From: Lactobacillus gallinarum DSM 10532 = JCM 2011
GTDB taxonomy: Bacteria; Bacillota; Bacilli; Lactobacillales; Lactobacillaceae
Direction of reading: 5' to 3'
NCBI RefSeq assembly: GCF_001434975.1
Contig: NZ_AZEL01000056.1
Coordinates: 8,239-72,238, forward strand
Length of the DNA stretch: 64,000 nt
Shown: piece by piece, positions 19,610-29,910 of the stretch
Position numbering within the stretch: position 1 is the stretch's first letter
How the letters are laid out: each line of letters opens with the position of its first letter
Notes under the pieces: model-generated
Seen by the model: the letters and a program-made list of their open reading frames with translations, nothing else
Databases searched by the model: none
Told to the model about the DNA's origin: nothing
Program-made: the position numbers and the translations under genes

Positions 19610-20539
19610 TTAATCCTGCTCATTTTGTCCATTTTTATCGTTATCTGACTTTTTTCCTTGTCGCGATATTACTTGATTATTCTTATTCTTAATTGGTTCT
19701 AATAAATATTGTTGAATAACCTGGACTACTTGTTGATTTTGAGGCAAATCAGAGTGATCAGCCTTATCACCAGTGATTGTCATCGCAGTATAACTCTTTA
19801 CTTGCTTTTGAAAAATATACTTTCCTGCTGCAACACTAGCTTCTGGGACGATCCCATCTGACTCATAATTTTTGCCTCCAGATACAGAATACACCACTAA
19901 GTTCTTAGGGAGTCTATTTTTGCACTTAATAAAATCTTCCAACATTTGCGTTTTATGGTTGATATTCTTTTCGCTAAAATTATACGGCGTTCCTACTGTC
20001 ATTAAACGCTTCATGGTAATTTCATCCGAATAAGTTGAATAATAATGTTCTAGCCAGTATGTCCAAATTAGACCACCATTAGAATGACCAAAGGCCTTAA
20101 AATTATTAAATTTATAATCCTGTGAAATAGCTTCAAAGGCTTCATCTAACCATCCTGCTTGTTTTTTGATATTGCTATAACCGTCCTTATTGTTTTTAAA
20201 GCCAATAATAATAAATGGTTCATTATCATTTTTATTAATTGAGCCCGAATACGACAGATTACCATTAGTTGAAACGTTGATTTTCAACACGCTATGTTTA
20301 GTTGGAGTGTTTTGATTTAATAATTTAACCAACTCATTAAAACGTTCAGTACTCGCACTGGATCCAGGCACCATGATTACCGGTGACAAGGCAGATTTCA
20401 TTCTTTGTGCACGAGCTTGGTTATCTCTTTCCATCCATTTATAACCAGGAATAGCGAAAACCATAACTACTAATAAAACAAGGGCAATCCATTTTAAATT
20501 AGGATTTTTAAGCAGTTTGTTGGCCTTTTTCATATTCAT
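19610..20539 (-). CDS. membrane-anchored alpha/beta hydrolase (DUF915-like)
   Basis: 309 residues. An N-terminal TM (about 15-30) precedes an extracytoplasmic hydrolase domain. GHSNGG (about residue 148) is the nucleophile elbow, VMVPGSSASTERF resembles the oxyanion strand, and a late DHSDLP supplies the probable His. The tail is Lys/Asn/Gln rich and polar. The start overlaps the end of the EIIC-like gene by 32 bases, indicating translational coupling. The family is common in lactobacilli; its substrate is unknown. Confidence 0.75.
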   Translation of the reverse strand: MNMKKANKLLKNPNLKWIALVLLVVMVFAIPGYKWMERDNQARAQRMKSALSPVIMVPGSSASTERFNELVKLLNQNTPTKHSVLKINVSTNGNLSYSGSINKNDNEPFIIIGFKNNKDGYSNIKKQAGWLDEAFEAISQDYKFNNFKAFGHSNGGLIWTYWLEHYYSTYSDEITMKRLMTVGTPYNFSEKNINHKTQMLEDFIKCKNRLPKNLVVYSVSGGKNYESDGIVPEASVAAGKYIFQKQVKSYTAMTITGDKADHSDLPQNQQVVQVIQQYLLEPIKNKNNQVISRQGKKSDNDKNGQNEQD

Positions 20540-21833
20540 AAGCTTTAAGTTTCCTTTCTATCCTCTGTCCCAATAACGAAATAGGTATTAACATCAAAAT
20601 ATCTAAAATAAATAAACAAATAGAAAAGACTAAATTACTCCAGTTGCCGTTAGAACCGAAAAACGAAATAAGAATTCCTGGGGTCCCTTTTAATACTGGA
20701 TAAACACATGGTGTAATAATATGAAGAAAAATTGCTAATGAAGCAATCATGATATTAATTACAGGGATCAATACCATAGGTAAAAAGAGCACGGGGTTTA
20801 AAATAATTGGCAACCCTATCATGAACCCCCACGTAGAGTTAAATGCTGCAGGCAATAAATTAGCCTTGGCAATATTCTCTGTCTCTTTATTTTGATGTGA
20901 CAATAAAATGATTACTATTAATGCTAAAACAACGCTAGCACCGCCCATTGCACCGTAAGGATAAACAAGCGAACTACCTAAAAACTTATAAGGAACATTC
21001 CATGAACCGCCATGTTTTAATGCATAATTGAGGTTAACAGTAGCTGCCCCGCTTGTAAGTGCTGCAGCCGTAGATAAAGAAGCTAAAGGATAGCCAATCC
21101 CAATCCAACTAAGCAGCATAACGACAAACGCCAATGCAATAATTTCAAATATATTGTTGGAATTTTGGATTTGAATAACCAATTCTTTAAAAGTACTGGA
21201 GCTCAATATCTTGATTTGCAATTCATAAATAATAATCCCCAAAATCATCCCCGCAATAATAGATACAGATGCAGGCAAAAGCGCATTCCAGGCCCGAGTT
21301 CTAACTCGATGAACATGTTCAAATTCTACAGGCTGGTGATTTTTACCTAACCAATGGAAAATTTCACCAACTGCATATCCCACTAGTAACGCAAGTAACA
21401 AAGCATTAATTTGCAATACACTAGATGAAAACATTGACTTATTACTAAGCTTATTTCCCACATTACTTGCATACGCACAAAACATAATTATCATTACTGC
21501 AGTCATACCGGCTAACGTAGAATCTTTATGATATAAACGTGCTGTATAACGTGCCGCAAAATATGCCGCATATAAACCAAATAATCCAAAAGTTACCCGC
21601 ACAAAGCCGTTACAAATAAAGGAACCGGCATACCATATTTTGTCGGACATAGTTAAATCAAAATTCAGGATATTATAAATAAAACTGTCTGGTGAAAAAA
21701 CAGCATCACGTAGCAACTTAAAATAAGAACCAATAATTGCAATTGGCATCAGCATCCCCAAAGTTCGCTGAAAAATTCTAAATATTGGTAATCTTCTTAT
21801 GATAAGAATAAAGTTGGTTATTCTCTCTCCCAT
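20508..21833 (-). CDS. PTS EIIC-like membrane permease
   Basis: 441 residues with about ten TM segments, resembling the EIIC domain of the lactose/cellobiose family (early LRDAVFSPDSFIYNIL, GYAVGEIFHWL, HGGSWNVPYKFLGSSLVYPYGAMGG region, late TPCVYPVLKGTPGILISFFGSNGNW). There are no EIIA or EIIB domains or genes nearby, so it either borrows them or acts independently. It forms an operon with the downstream hydrolase. Confidence 0.7.
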   Translation of the reverse strand: MGERITNFILIIRRLPIFRIFQRTLGMLMPIAIIGSYFKLLRDAVFSPDSFIYNILNFDLTMSDKIWYAGSFICNGFVRVTFGLFGLYAAYFAARYTARLYHKDSTLAGMTAVMIIMFCAYASNVGNKLSNKSMFSSSVLQINALLLALLVGYAVGEIFHWLGKNHQPVEFEHVHRVRTRAWNALLPASVSIIAGMILGIIIYELQIKILSSSTFKELVIQIQNSNNIFEIIALAFVVMLLSWIGIGYPLASLSTAAALTSGAATVNLNYALKHGGSWNVPYKFLGSSLVYPYGAMGGASVVLALIVIILLSHQNKETENIAKANLLPAAFNSTWGFMIGLPIILNPVLFLPMVLIPVINIMIASLAIFLHIITPCVYPVLKGTPGILISFFGSNGNWSNLVFSICLFILDILMLIPISLLGQRIERKLKAYEYEKGQQTA

Positions 21834-21921
21834 AGCTTTTCCCTTTACCTATCTTCAATAAATATGATTGAATGAGTTTATATTAATCACATTATACAAT
21901 GATGCTAGGAAGTTGATAATT

Positions 21922-22614
21922 ATGGCCTATATAGAATTAAAAAATAATACTAAAATTTATCAATCTGGGGATACAACTATTTACGCCAATAAAGATATTA
22001 CTTTTTCTATTAATAAGGGAGAATTAGTAGTTATCTTAGGCTCTTCAGGAGCCGGCAAATCCACACTGCTCAATATTCTAGGCGGAATGGAACCTAATAC
22101 AAGCGGTGATGTGATCGTCGCAGGCAAAAACATTGCATCTTATAACGCCAAACAATTAACAACTTACCGCAGAAATTATGTGGGATTTGTCTTTCAATTC
22201 TATAATTTAATCCCCAATCTAACTGCAAAAGAAAACGTAGAACTGGCTGCGCAAATCGTGCCTGATGCAATGAATCCAGATGAGGCTTTAAGAGAAGTAG
22301 ACTTATCTGATAGAGAGCAAAATTTTCCCGCTCAATTATCTGGTGGTGAACAACAACGTGTCGCTATTGCTCGTGCTATTGCGAAAAAGCCAGAGCTATT
22401 ATTGTGTGATGAGCCAACAGGAGCACTCGATTACAAAACCGGTAAACAGATTTTAAAAATCCTACAAGATATGAGCCGAAAAAATGGCTCCACTGTGCTC
22501 ATCGTTACCCATAACGCCGCTATTGCACCAATTGCGGATAAAGTAATTCGTATTCGTGACGGCAAACTAATGATCAGCCTGCGGATATCAGCAGCATTGA
22601 ATGGTAGGTGTTGA
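21922..22614 (+). CDS. ABC transporter ATP-binding protein (MacB/LolD type), C-terminal frameshift
   Basis: Start at ATG 21922 (AGGAAG upstream). Walker [11 protein letters not shown]-loop [10 protein letters not shown], signature LSGGEQQR and Walker [13 protein letters not shown] are intact. After DGKL the present frame gives [14 protein letters not shown], whereas the +2 frame reads [12 protein letters not shown] and stops at 22605-22607, the ending expected for this family and ideally spaced before the permease start. One base has therefore been lost near 22567-22570, altering the last residues. The partner permease is also broken, so the transporter is probably dead. Confidence 0.85.
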   Translation: MAYIELKNNTKIYQSGDTTIYANKDITFSINKGELVVILGSSGAGKSTLLNILGGMEPNTSGDVIVAGKNIASYNAKQLTTYRRNYVGFVFQFYNLIPNLTAKENVELAAQIVPDAMNPDEALREVDLSDREQNFPAQLSGGEQQRVAIARAIAKKPELLLCDEPTGALDYKTGKQILKILQDMSRKNGSTVLIVTHNAAIAPIADKVIRIRDGKLMISLRISAALNGRC

Positions 22615-22616
22615 TA

Positions 22617-25153
22617 ATGCACAAATCAATTTTATGGAAGGACGCTTTCCAAGCCATAACGCATTCGCTTGGTCGTTATATCGCAATTATCTTACTAATT
22701 GGTTTAGGTACTTTTGCCTTCGTAGGACTAAAAATAGCCGGCCCCGATATGCGTGCAACAGGTGCGGACTTTTTTACTAAGCACAATTTAGCCGATGTCA
22801 CCGTTAGTTCCAACTACGGAATTAATTCAACTGATCGAGCAACCATTCAAAATCTCCCTGAAATTAAGCAGGCTACCTTTGGCTATCTGCAAGATGTAAA
22901 AGTCAAAAATAAGCAAGATGTCTTGCGGGTATTCTCTCAATCAAATAATCTCTCAAGCTATGAATTAAGGGCCATTTCCCAGAAAACAATAAAGAAATTG
23001 CTCTTTCTTATTTGCTAAAAAATAAGTATCACATCGGAGAAAAAATCAGTTTCGTCAAACCGGGAATCCTAAAGAATAAAACATATAAAATTGTCGGCTT
23101 TGTTAAATCAAGCGAATTTTTGGATAAAACACAATTCGGTCAGACCAATATCGGCAATGGTCGACTAATTGGATTCGCTGTAACAACGCATAATGCGTTC
23201 GCTTCACCTGTGTATCAAGTTTCACGTGTAACTTTTAAAAACATCGCTAATCTGAGCCCATTTAGTGTCACTTATCGCAATCGCGTTTACCATGATCAAA
23301 ACAAATTGCAGAAGGCTTTAAACAAGAATAGACAAGACAAATACGATAAATACGTTCAGCTATATCAAAAACAATATCAAAAGAAGGCCGCTGAGCAATT
23401 AATCAAAAAAGGCATCCCTATTACGCCTGAGCAAATTGAGGTACCTAAAAATAAAATCCAAATCGATTATCCTAGCTATACCATTAACAGTCGTGAGGAA
23501 AGCCAAGGGTATTCATCCTATCGTGCTGATTCTGAGCGAGTCGAAGTTTTAGCCAACGTCTTCCCTGTCTTTTTGTTTGCCGTTGCTGCATTGGTCAGTT
23601 TGACTACCATGATGCGCTTCGTAGAAGAAGAACGTACTAATATTGGAACATTTAAGGCACTCGGTTATAGCAACGCTAGCATTGCGTTCAAGTTCTTGCT
23701 TTACAGCACTTCTGCGGCAATTTTAGGCGTGATCTTAGGTGCTAGCTTAGGTTATACTTTCTTGCCTAACATGATTATCAAGGCTTACCTAGCTAGTTCC
23801 ACATTGGGAAGTGATTACCAGCTTAACTTTGCTTGGTGGCCATTGCTTATTTCGTTAATTATCGCACTACTTGCTACTACTGCTGTTTCTATGTTGACGC
23901 TTTATCAAACTCTAAAAGAAAAGCCAGCAGCATTGCTTTTACCTAAACCACCTAAAAATGGTTCTCGTATTTTACTGGAACACATCCCCTGGTTATGGAA
24001 ACACATGAGTTTTTCTGCCAAAGTTACTGCACGAAACATCTTCCGCTACAAGAGTAGAATGTTAATGACCATTTTTGGCGTAGCAGGTTGTACAGGCTTG
24101 CTAGGTATGGGATTCGGCATTCGTGATTCTCTTCAGGGAATTGGCAATATTCAATATTCCGCTGTCCAAAAAAATGACATCATTGCTTTAAAGAGCAAAC
24201 ATGTTACTAAAAAAGAGCAGCATGAATTAGATAGCATTTTTAAAGAAAAAGATATTACACAAACAAATGCCGTGCAGTATCAGCAATTAACCAAGCATCT
24301 TAATCAAAGCGGTTCAACTGAAAACATCATGATGATTACACCAGAATCAGCCGCTAATTTTAGGAAATAAATCAATTTAAGAGAAAGGCAAAGTAAAAAG
24401 AAACTCACTTTGCCTGACGATGGCGTAATTATTTCTGAAAAATTAGCTACCTTGTTAAACGCCAGGAAAGGCTCAAGTATTTCTCTAAAAAACAGCGCTG
24501 GAAAAACTTACCGCTTTAAAGTTAAAGGAATTTGTGAAATGTATTTGGGGCATTACGTCTTTATGAATCAAAAAGAATACGCCCGCGCTACTGGTCAAAA
24601 ATACGCTGCGAATGCCTATCTCGTTACTATGAGAAGGCATGAGCTGCAAGAAGTTAATCGTATTAGCAGGAAGTTAGTCAAAACGGCCGCAATTGAAACA
24701 GTGATTTCCAATTCTTCGAATAGAAAAATATTAGGCAGCTACACCGGTAGTCTGAACGAAGTTATCTTTATCTTGATTTTGATTTCAGGGATTCTCGCCA
24801 TTGTCGTTATCTACAATTTGACCAACATCAACGTTGCAGAAAGAATTCGGGAGCTGGCTACTATCAAGGTGTTGGGATTTTATGACAATGAAGCTACCAT
24901 GTATATCTATCGGGAGACTATTATTCTCTCTGCATTAGGAATTATTGTTGGCTTTGGTTTCGGTTGGTGGCTGCACCACTTCATTATCACCAGCTTGCCG
25001 CCAGATGCCGCAATGTTTGATCCAAATATGTATCCATTTAACTTTGTATTCTCCGCATTGATTCCAGAAATCATTACTGCTGCCTTAGCAGTTGTAGTTC
25101 ACCACAAGATTAAAAAGATCAATATGCTAGATGCTTTATCATCAATTTATTAG
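22617..25153 (+). pseudogene. FtsX-type ABC permease, one frameshift plus one in-frame stop
   Basis: A long MacB-like permease starting MHKSILWKDAFQAI. The frame shifts near 22968-22975: the current frame ends at 23018, while the neighbouring frame reads GHFPENNKEIALSYLLKN into the next segment (23012 onward). That segment runs to a TAA at 24368-24370, after which the same frame continues as INLRERQSKKKLTLPDDG to the natural end at 25153. TM helices and FtsX motifs (ERTNIGTFKALGYS; ERIRELATIKVLGFY) are preserved, so the lesions look recent. With the frameshifted ATPase upstream this is a decaying export system. Confidence 0.88.
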
Positions 25154-25199
25154 CAAGCATTATGCTATAATGCCTTTATAGAAAAGGGTGGGAACAATT

Positions 25200-25436
25200 A
25201 TGCCAAGAAAACACTTTGAATTAAATAGCGATATTGCTAAATTAATCGACAAATATAACGAAATTAACGATACTGACTTTAATGACTTAGTTAATACAGC
25301 ATTGAGATTCTATCTCGTTAACCAAATGAGCTATAAAGACGTTCAAGAGGCTTTGAAAGAAGCTGATGTTGAAACGTCAAGATACGTTGATGAAGCAATG
25401 CGTTCCAGCATGGGCGACATCAATCGTAACTATTAA
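25200..25436 (+). CDS. small conserved hypothetical protein, 78 aa
   Basis: Start at ATG 25200 after GGGTGGGAA. It begins MPRKHFELNS and is acidic and probably helical, with DFNDLVNTALRFYLVN and a C-terminal acidic stretch. The early strand followed by helices is reminiscent of ribbon-helix-helix proteins, but I cannot confirm this. It has its own extended -10 (TGCTATAAT, 25163-25171) and a strong terminator, so it is expressed independently of the decayed ABC genes. Function unknown. Confidence 0.7.
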   Translation: MPRKHFELNSDIAKLIDKYNEINDTDFNDLVNTALRFYLVNQMSYKDVQEALKEADVETSRYVDEAMRSSMGDINRNY

Positions 25437-25443
25437 AACTACT

Positions 25444-25477
25444 AAAAAAGGCGGCAGGAAAACCTGCTGCCTTTTTT
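25444..25477. terminator. bidirectional terminator
   Basis: AAAAAAGGCGGCAGG and CCTGCTGCCTTTTTT arms between convergent genes. Confidence 0.85.
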
Positions 25478-27092
25478 AATGATAATGTTTATAACGGTAA
25501 TAACGATAGCCGATTTTTTTACCAAAAATTTCTTGGGAAATACCCATTAAGTTCGAAATTAATACGTATAATCCTAAAAAGATTAAACCAAAAATTGCTA
25601 AGTAAATAAAACTCCCCACTCGTCCTAAATGATTAAAGTGATTTCCTATCAGCAATTGATAAATAAACAAGATAACTATATAAATCTCATTAGTAACCAC
25701 AATTGGCAATAAGCTAGTAAGACGAATGCCATAGGTCTTGTTAAGTTTATGATAGCTAAGCCAAATTACAATCAAAAATGAAATGTCCGTAGATAAAATT
25801 GCACCGTCCGCATTCATAAACATAGTCATTGGGACTTGCAAAATCACTTTAAACACAACGCCCCAAACCATGTAAATCACGGCTAGTTTATTCATATTCA
25901 AAGCAAGCAGTAGAGTCAACGAATTCATTACTAGTCCAGCTAACAAACTCTGGACAATATTTTCAACTAGATAATATGCGCCGAGACTATCATGAGAAAA
26001 CAGCACCGTATAAATTGGTGATGCCGCAAATGCACCTAATGCTACTACTGGTAATAATACAAATAAAAGTAAACGGTAGTTTTCTAACAATAATTTTTTA
26101 ATGCTTTCTTGTCGATCCTTACTCTTAAACTTAAGTCCGGCTAATAATGGCAAACTTGTTTCAGATACAGCCGTCGCTAAAGAAATAATTACCGTAGTAA
26201 TCTTACTAGGATTAGCTGAAAAAATCGTATAAATGTAGCTAACGTAAGTGCTGCTGAGATGATTAAAATTAATTAATACCTGCTTGAACAATAATTGATC
26301 TACTAATTGAGTAACGGTAATAAAAGAACCTAATAAAACAAAAGGTATAGAAGCATACCACAGATTAAGCAAGCTTCGTGTTACGTTGTTTAAAGCACGC
26401 TCTTCGCTATTTTCAAGAAGCTGCTTATAATGACCCCACTGCTTGCGTAAATACGCAAAGAGGTACAAATAACTAGCAATAGCGCCAACACAAGCACCGA
26501 AAACGCTAAAATAAACTGCGATTACGTAATTATGATGAAAAACCTCAATAACTAAAAGAGTTGCCAACAAAATAAAGAGAATTCGCGCAAATTGTTCCCA
26601 TAATTGGGAAATTCCGTATGGCTTCATATCATTATTTCCTTGGAACCATCCTCTTACCATACTCATTGATGGCAAAATAATTACGGCTGGAACTAAAACA
26701 CGAATTGAAATCGTTGCACTAGCTACAGAATCAACCGGACTGTTTTTAGCAATGATTGGTGCAGTTACATATAGCAAAATTCCGCAGGCTAGCCCCATTA
26801 CTAACATGATAATGAGTCCCAGCTTGGTAATATACAAACTATCTTTATATCTATTTTGCGAATTTAATTGTGATACTTCCCGGGCAATAACTGAAGGAAG
26901 TCCCGCGGTTCCGACAGATAAAAATAATGCATAAGGCGTGTACGAAGAATTAAACAGAGCTTGCGCATTCAATTGGTTGTGATAGCTCCCCAACATAATC
27001 AACCAAGGAATTAAATATACAACTCCTAGAATTCTCGATACGATACTACCAAACGATAGCCAAAACGAACCCGATAGGATCTTTTTATTCAA
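25476..27092 (-). CDS. MOP-superfamily flippase (YtgP/MurJ-like polysaccharide exporter)
   Basis: 538 residues with about 14 TM helices. It starts MNKKILSGSFWLSFGSIVSRILGV. GTAGLPSVIAREVS and PSMSMVRGWFQGNNDMKPY are the hallmark segments of the MATE-like oligosaccharide/lipid II flippase family represented by B. subtilis YtgP/AmJ-like proteins and S. pneumoniae MurJ. It moves undecaprenyl-linked saccharides across the membrane. Whether this copy carries lipid II or a polymer unit is not decidable. Not in an operon. Confidence 0.85.
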   Translation of the reverse strand: MNKKILSGSFWLSFGSIVSRILGVVYLIPWLIMLGSYHNQLNAQALFNSSYTPYALFLSVGTAGLPSVIAREVSQLNSQNRYKDSLYITKLGLIIMLVMGLACGILLYVTAPIIAKNSPVDSVASATISIRVLVPAVIILPSMSMVRGWFQGNNDMKPYGISQLWEQFARILFILLATLLVIEVFHHNYVIAVYFSVFGACVGAIASYLYLFAYLRKQWGHYKQLLENSEERALNNVTRSLLNLWYASIPFVLLGSFITVTQLVDQLLFKQVLINFNHLSSTYVSYIYTIFSANPSKITTVIISLATAVSETSLPLLAGLKFKSKDRQESIKKLLLENYRLLLFVLLPVVALGAFAASPIYTVLFSHDSLGAYYLVENIVQSLLAGLVMNSLTLLLALNMNKLAVIYMVWGVVFKVILQVPMTMFMNADGAILSTDISFLIVIWLSYHKLNKTYGIRLTSLLPIVVTNEIYIVILFIYQLLIGNHFNHLGRVGSFIYLAIFGLIFLGLYVLISNLMGISQEIFGKKIGYRYYRYKHYH

Positions 27093-27265
27093 CAGTAAAA
27101 CCTCAAATCTACGTTATCTCATTGTGCCTCATTAATTATACGTGGATTTTTTCATTTTTGGGAACAAAGGGGCTTCTTTTTAGAGAAATTTAGTCGAGAA
27201 ATAATACAAATTGGTTACATTAGTTACCATATTATTACCTATAGTTTAATTTATCGTTAGGAGGC

Positions 27266-27294
27266 TTGACCCGCCTCAGAATAATCATTATGAT
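27266..27294 (+). promoter_or_regulatory. promoter of the lysozyme gene
   Basis: TTGACC (27266-27271), 17-bp spacer, TATGAT (27289-27294). This leaves a 5-prime UTR of about 65 bases. Confidence 0.7.
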
Positions 27295-27365
27295 TGAAAT
27301 GTTTCTATGTGAAAGTTACTGATTATTTATAATTCTATTAATAAAAAAATCATGGGGGATTTACG

Positions 27366-28325
27366 TTGTTTTTTAAGAAGAGATTTATTACTAAATTAGC
27401 ATGCGTTGCTATTTTTTCAACTATAGGTATCGCTGCAGTAAAGGCTCAAGCTCCACAAACTGTGCAAGCTTCAACTACTTCCGTAGCTGCACGTTCACTT
27501 GGGATTGACGTTGCTAGTTACCAAAGTGCTGACTTGTCTGCTCACGCTAGATCTGGCGCTAAGTTTGCTGTAGTTAAGGTTAGTGAAGGTACAGGCTACA
27601 GAAACCCTAAGGCTAGTGGTCAAGTTGCTAGCGCACGTCGTCAAAACATGATGCCAATGGGCTACCACTTCGCTACTTTCAGTGCAAGCACTTCAGCTGC
27701 TAAGCGTGAAGCAAATTATGCTATTGCATCAGCCAAGGCTGTAGGTCTTAACCCAGGTTCATACCTTGCTTGTGATTATGAATCAGGCGATGGTAACAAC
27801 ATCAACATGGGTAAGAACCCTACTGCTAACGCAATTATTGCTTTCATGAAGAAAGTTAAGGATGCTGGTTACAAGCCACTTCTTTACGCTAGTTCATCTG
27901 TATTGAGAAACAACATTAACACTAACAAAGTAGTTAATGCATTTCCTAACAGTTTATGGGTTGCTTCATACGCTATTTCAGGTCGTATCGACAATCCTAA
28001 CTTTAACTACTTCCCATCAATGAACGGTGTTTCAATTTGGCAATTTACTGATAACTGGCGTGGCCTTAACGTAGACGGTAACATCAACGTTTTGCCACTT
28101 TCATCATCAGGTAATGCAGTTTCTCAAGCTCCTAAGAAGAATACCGGTAAGGCTCGTGTATTGAAGCACAACGCTTATGTTTACGATAAGAACGGCAAGC
28201 GTAAGAAGCACAAGGCCTTGAAGAAGAACCATTCTGTTACTGTTCACGGTAAGAAGACCATTCATGGTAAAAAGTACTACAAGATTGGCAAAAACAAATA
28301 CATCAAGGCTGCTAACCTTTACTAA
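27366..28325 (+). CDS. secreted GH25 lysozyme (N-acetylmuramidase) with SLAP-like C-terminus
   Basis: 319 residues from a TTG start after GGGGGA. A signal peptide with an AQA or VQAS-type end is followed by a GH25 domain (about 45-235): LGIDVASYQ carries the first catalytic Asp, CDYESG carries the Asp/Glu pair, and SIWQFTD is a conserved strand. The last 65 residues are rich in Lys, His and Tyr (VYDKNGKRKK, KKYYKIGKNKYIKAANLY), as in SLAP domains that bind lactobacillar cell walls. It hydrolyses peptidoglycan, probably in wall turnover. No phage genes surround it. Confidence 0.9.
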   Translation: MFFKKRFITKLACVAIFSTIGIAAVKAQAPQTVQASTTSVAARSLGIDVASYQSADLSAHARSGAKFAVVKVSEGTGYRNPKASGQVASARRQNMMPMGYHFATFSASTSAAKREANYAIASAKAVGLNPGSYLACDYESGDGNNINMGKNPTANAIIAFMKKVKDAGYKPLLYASSSVLRNNINTNKVVNAFPNSLWVASYAISGRIDNPNFNYFPSMNGVSIWQFTDNWRGLNVDGNINVLPLSSSGNAVSQAPKKNTGKARVLKHNAYVYDKNGKRKKHKALKKNHSVTVHGKKTIHGKKYYKIGKNKYIKAANLY

Positions 28326-28339
28326 AAAATAATTAGCTA

Positions 28340-28380
28340 TCAAAAAATGCACTAGGTAAAAACTTACCTGATGCATTTTA
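28340..28380. terminator. terminator after the lysozyme gene
   Basis: AAAATGCA with internal AGGTAA/TTACCT and TGCATTTTATTTT. It serves both convergent genes. Confidence 0.75.
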
Positions 28381-28391
28381 TTTTGCTTTTT

Positions 28392-29066
28392 TTACTTTAA
28401 GAACTTATCGCCTGCAATGTGACGGTAAAAGTTTGCTTTAGCAGTTTGGTAATATGGAGTAACCCATAAATAGCCAATTCCGCAGGTTATGGCGGCCAAA
28501 ATGTTCCAGCCTAGGAAACTTAAGTCAAAGATAAACAAAGCCATCTTGTGGCCCTTCATGAGCTCTTTGCTGGCATTAATTCCGTAAGTTGCACTGACTT
28601 GCTTACCGCTGGCTACCATGTCCTTCACGATATACGGTGTCATGGAATAAGAATAAGCCTTGATAATACCTGGGATAATCAAAAGTCAAGTCCATAAGAA
28701 TGTAAAAATAGAAACCAGCACGAAATTAATCAATTCTGGACCAAAGCGATTCTCAGTAAAGACTGAAAATGCAGCCATATATGGTTTTTCTTCTTTTTGA
28801 TCGTCTCTTAATTCTAGAAATGCAATGTTTCTACTCAAACCAATGAAACTACCGATCCAAAGGAGAATTGATCCAATTGGACTAGCAAATTGGTAAAAAA
28901 TATTGGTTCCGTCATAATTTATGTAAGTTTCATCTAACCAGTGACCAGCGCCAGTAAAAATGCCAAAGATAATTGCGGTAATCAAGAAGACAATTATTGC
29001 CCAGCCCCAATTTCCAAGTAAGGATTGCTTGGCATTGTCTTTTAATTCTTTTCTTGTAACAGCCAT
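28392..29066 (-). pseudogene. DUF975-family membrane protein split by one nonsense codon
   Basis: MAVTRKELKDNAKQSLLGNW is the typical DUF975 start. The frame stops at a TGA (28688-28686) after FTFLWT and then continues uninterrupted in the same frame as LLIIPGIIKAYSYSMTPYIV to 28392. A TGG-to-TGA change would account for it, since the family normally reads Trp or a hydrophobic residue there. The rest is intact, giving about 224 residues and four to six TM. The inactivation looks recent; read-through or sequencing error are alternatives. Confidence 0.88.
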
Positions 29067-29141
29067 TTTCCCACTCTTTCTATATCAGTTACATAATTAG
29101 TGTCGCCTAAACGTAGATTATAGTCGATAAAAAATGGCATC

Positions 29142-29263
29142 AAAAAAAGCCTAATTCCACCAACACGGAACTAGGCTCACACAGTGTTGACCGCCGTCTC
29201 TGACCACATATAGAAGATAACATTTTCGCTACCGGAGAAAATGACTACTACTAGCGGCGGTAC
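29142..29263 (-). ncRNA. structured leader or small RNA upstream of the DUF975 gene
   Basis: Promoter TTGTTT, 17-bp spacer, extended -10 TGCTAGAAT (29270-29298). The transcript then has a closing stem CCGCCG/CGGCGG (29255-29260 with 29191-29196) enclosing a CATTTTC/GAAAATG hairpin, and ends in a terminator (29142-29177) followed by T7. The DUF975 start is about 75 bases further on, so it may be an attenuated leader or a free small RNA. I do not recognise a known riboswitch class. Confidence 0.6.
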
Positions 29264-29338
29264 ATGAAAATTCTAGCATTCAAAAATATAAAAAACAAGC
29301 AAAATGACACGGATTGATACAGATTGTTATTTTGATAG

Positions 29339-29743
29339 TTATAATCCACAAATAATTGCGATAATACCAAAGATAATTTGTAATACTGCTATTGCAAGAT
29401 GACCTGCGTTTTTACCTTCTTTGAGGGGATGCTCAGCATTAATAGATTTGTGAATTTGCCAAGCGTTATAAATTCCGATAATTGTTACAAAAATTCCTGC
29501 AACAATTGCAGTCCACTTATAGATAGCACCATTATTGGCATTGCCAGCAGACCATAAGATGATTAGCCCAATGCCTATGATAATTAAAGCATAACCGATT
29601 CTTCTACTATTGCGTCCAACGTTGGCAGCATTATATCCTTTATTACCAGCAGTTTGCTTCATAACAGAATTACTAATTAAAATTTGAACAATACCCATTA
29701 TTGCAATAAAAACAAATACACCATATGTAACTAAAGTTGCCAT
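29339..29743 (-). CDS. small membrane protein, unknown
   Basis: About 134 residues from the ATG at 29743; a TTG at 29761 is also possible. It has four hydrophobic segments, with basic residues between TM1 and TM2 (GYNAANVGRNSRR) and a short loop before the last TM (HPLKEGKNAGH). No family is recognised. A promoter for the structured RNA starts just past its stop, so the two units are separate. Confidence 0.6.
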   Translation of the reverse strand: MATLVTYGVFVFIAIMGIVQILISNSVMKQTAGNKGYNAANVGRNSRRIGYALIIIGIGLIILWSAGNANNGAIYKWTAIVAGIFVTIIGIYNAWQIHKSINAEHPLKEGKNAGHLAIAVLQIIFGIIAIICGL

Positions 29744-29875
29744 AATATTCGCGCTTTCCAATTAAATCGCTTTTATGATTCACTTAAATTATAGACCATA
29801 AGCTGTTTTTTATTCTATATATTTATAATTTAAAATAGTATTAGCTATATATTAAACAAATTCACTTACATACGC

Positions 29876-29903
29876 AAAAAAGACGAGGCTCAACGCCTCG
29901 TCC
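29876..29903 (-). terminator. terminator of the dlt operon
   Basis: Minus strand GACGAGGCG, loop, CGCCTCGTC-type arm, then TTTTTT. Confidence 0.85.
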
Positions 29904-29910
29904 TTTCTCT

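Noticed and set aside
26874-26887. ACTTCCCGGGCAAT as another Noc site
   Set aside because: Two mismatches that break the outer symmetry, inside a coding region; could be chance.
27366-28325. Phage endolysin
   Set aside because: It has a signal peptide and a wall-binding tail, and no phage genes are near; a chromosomal autolysin is more likely.
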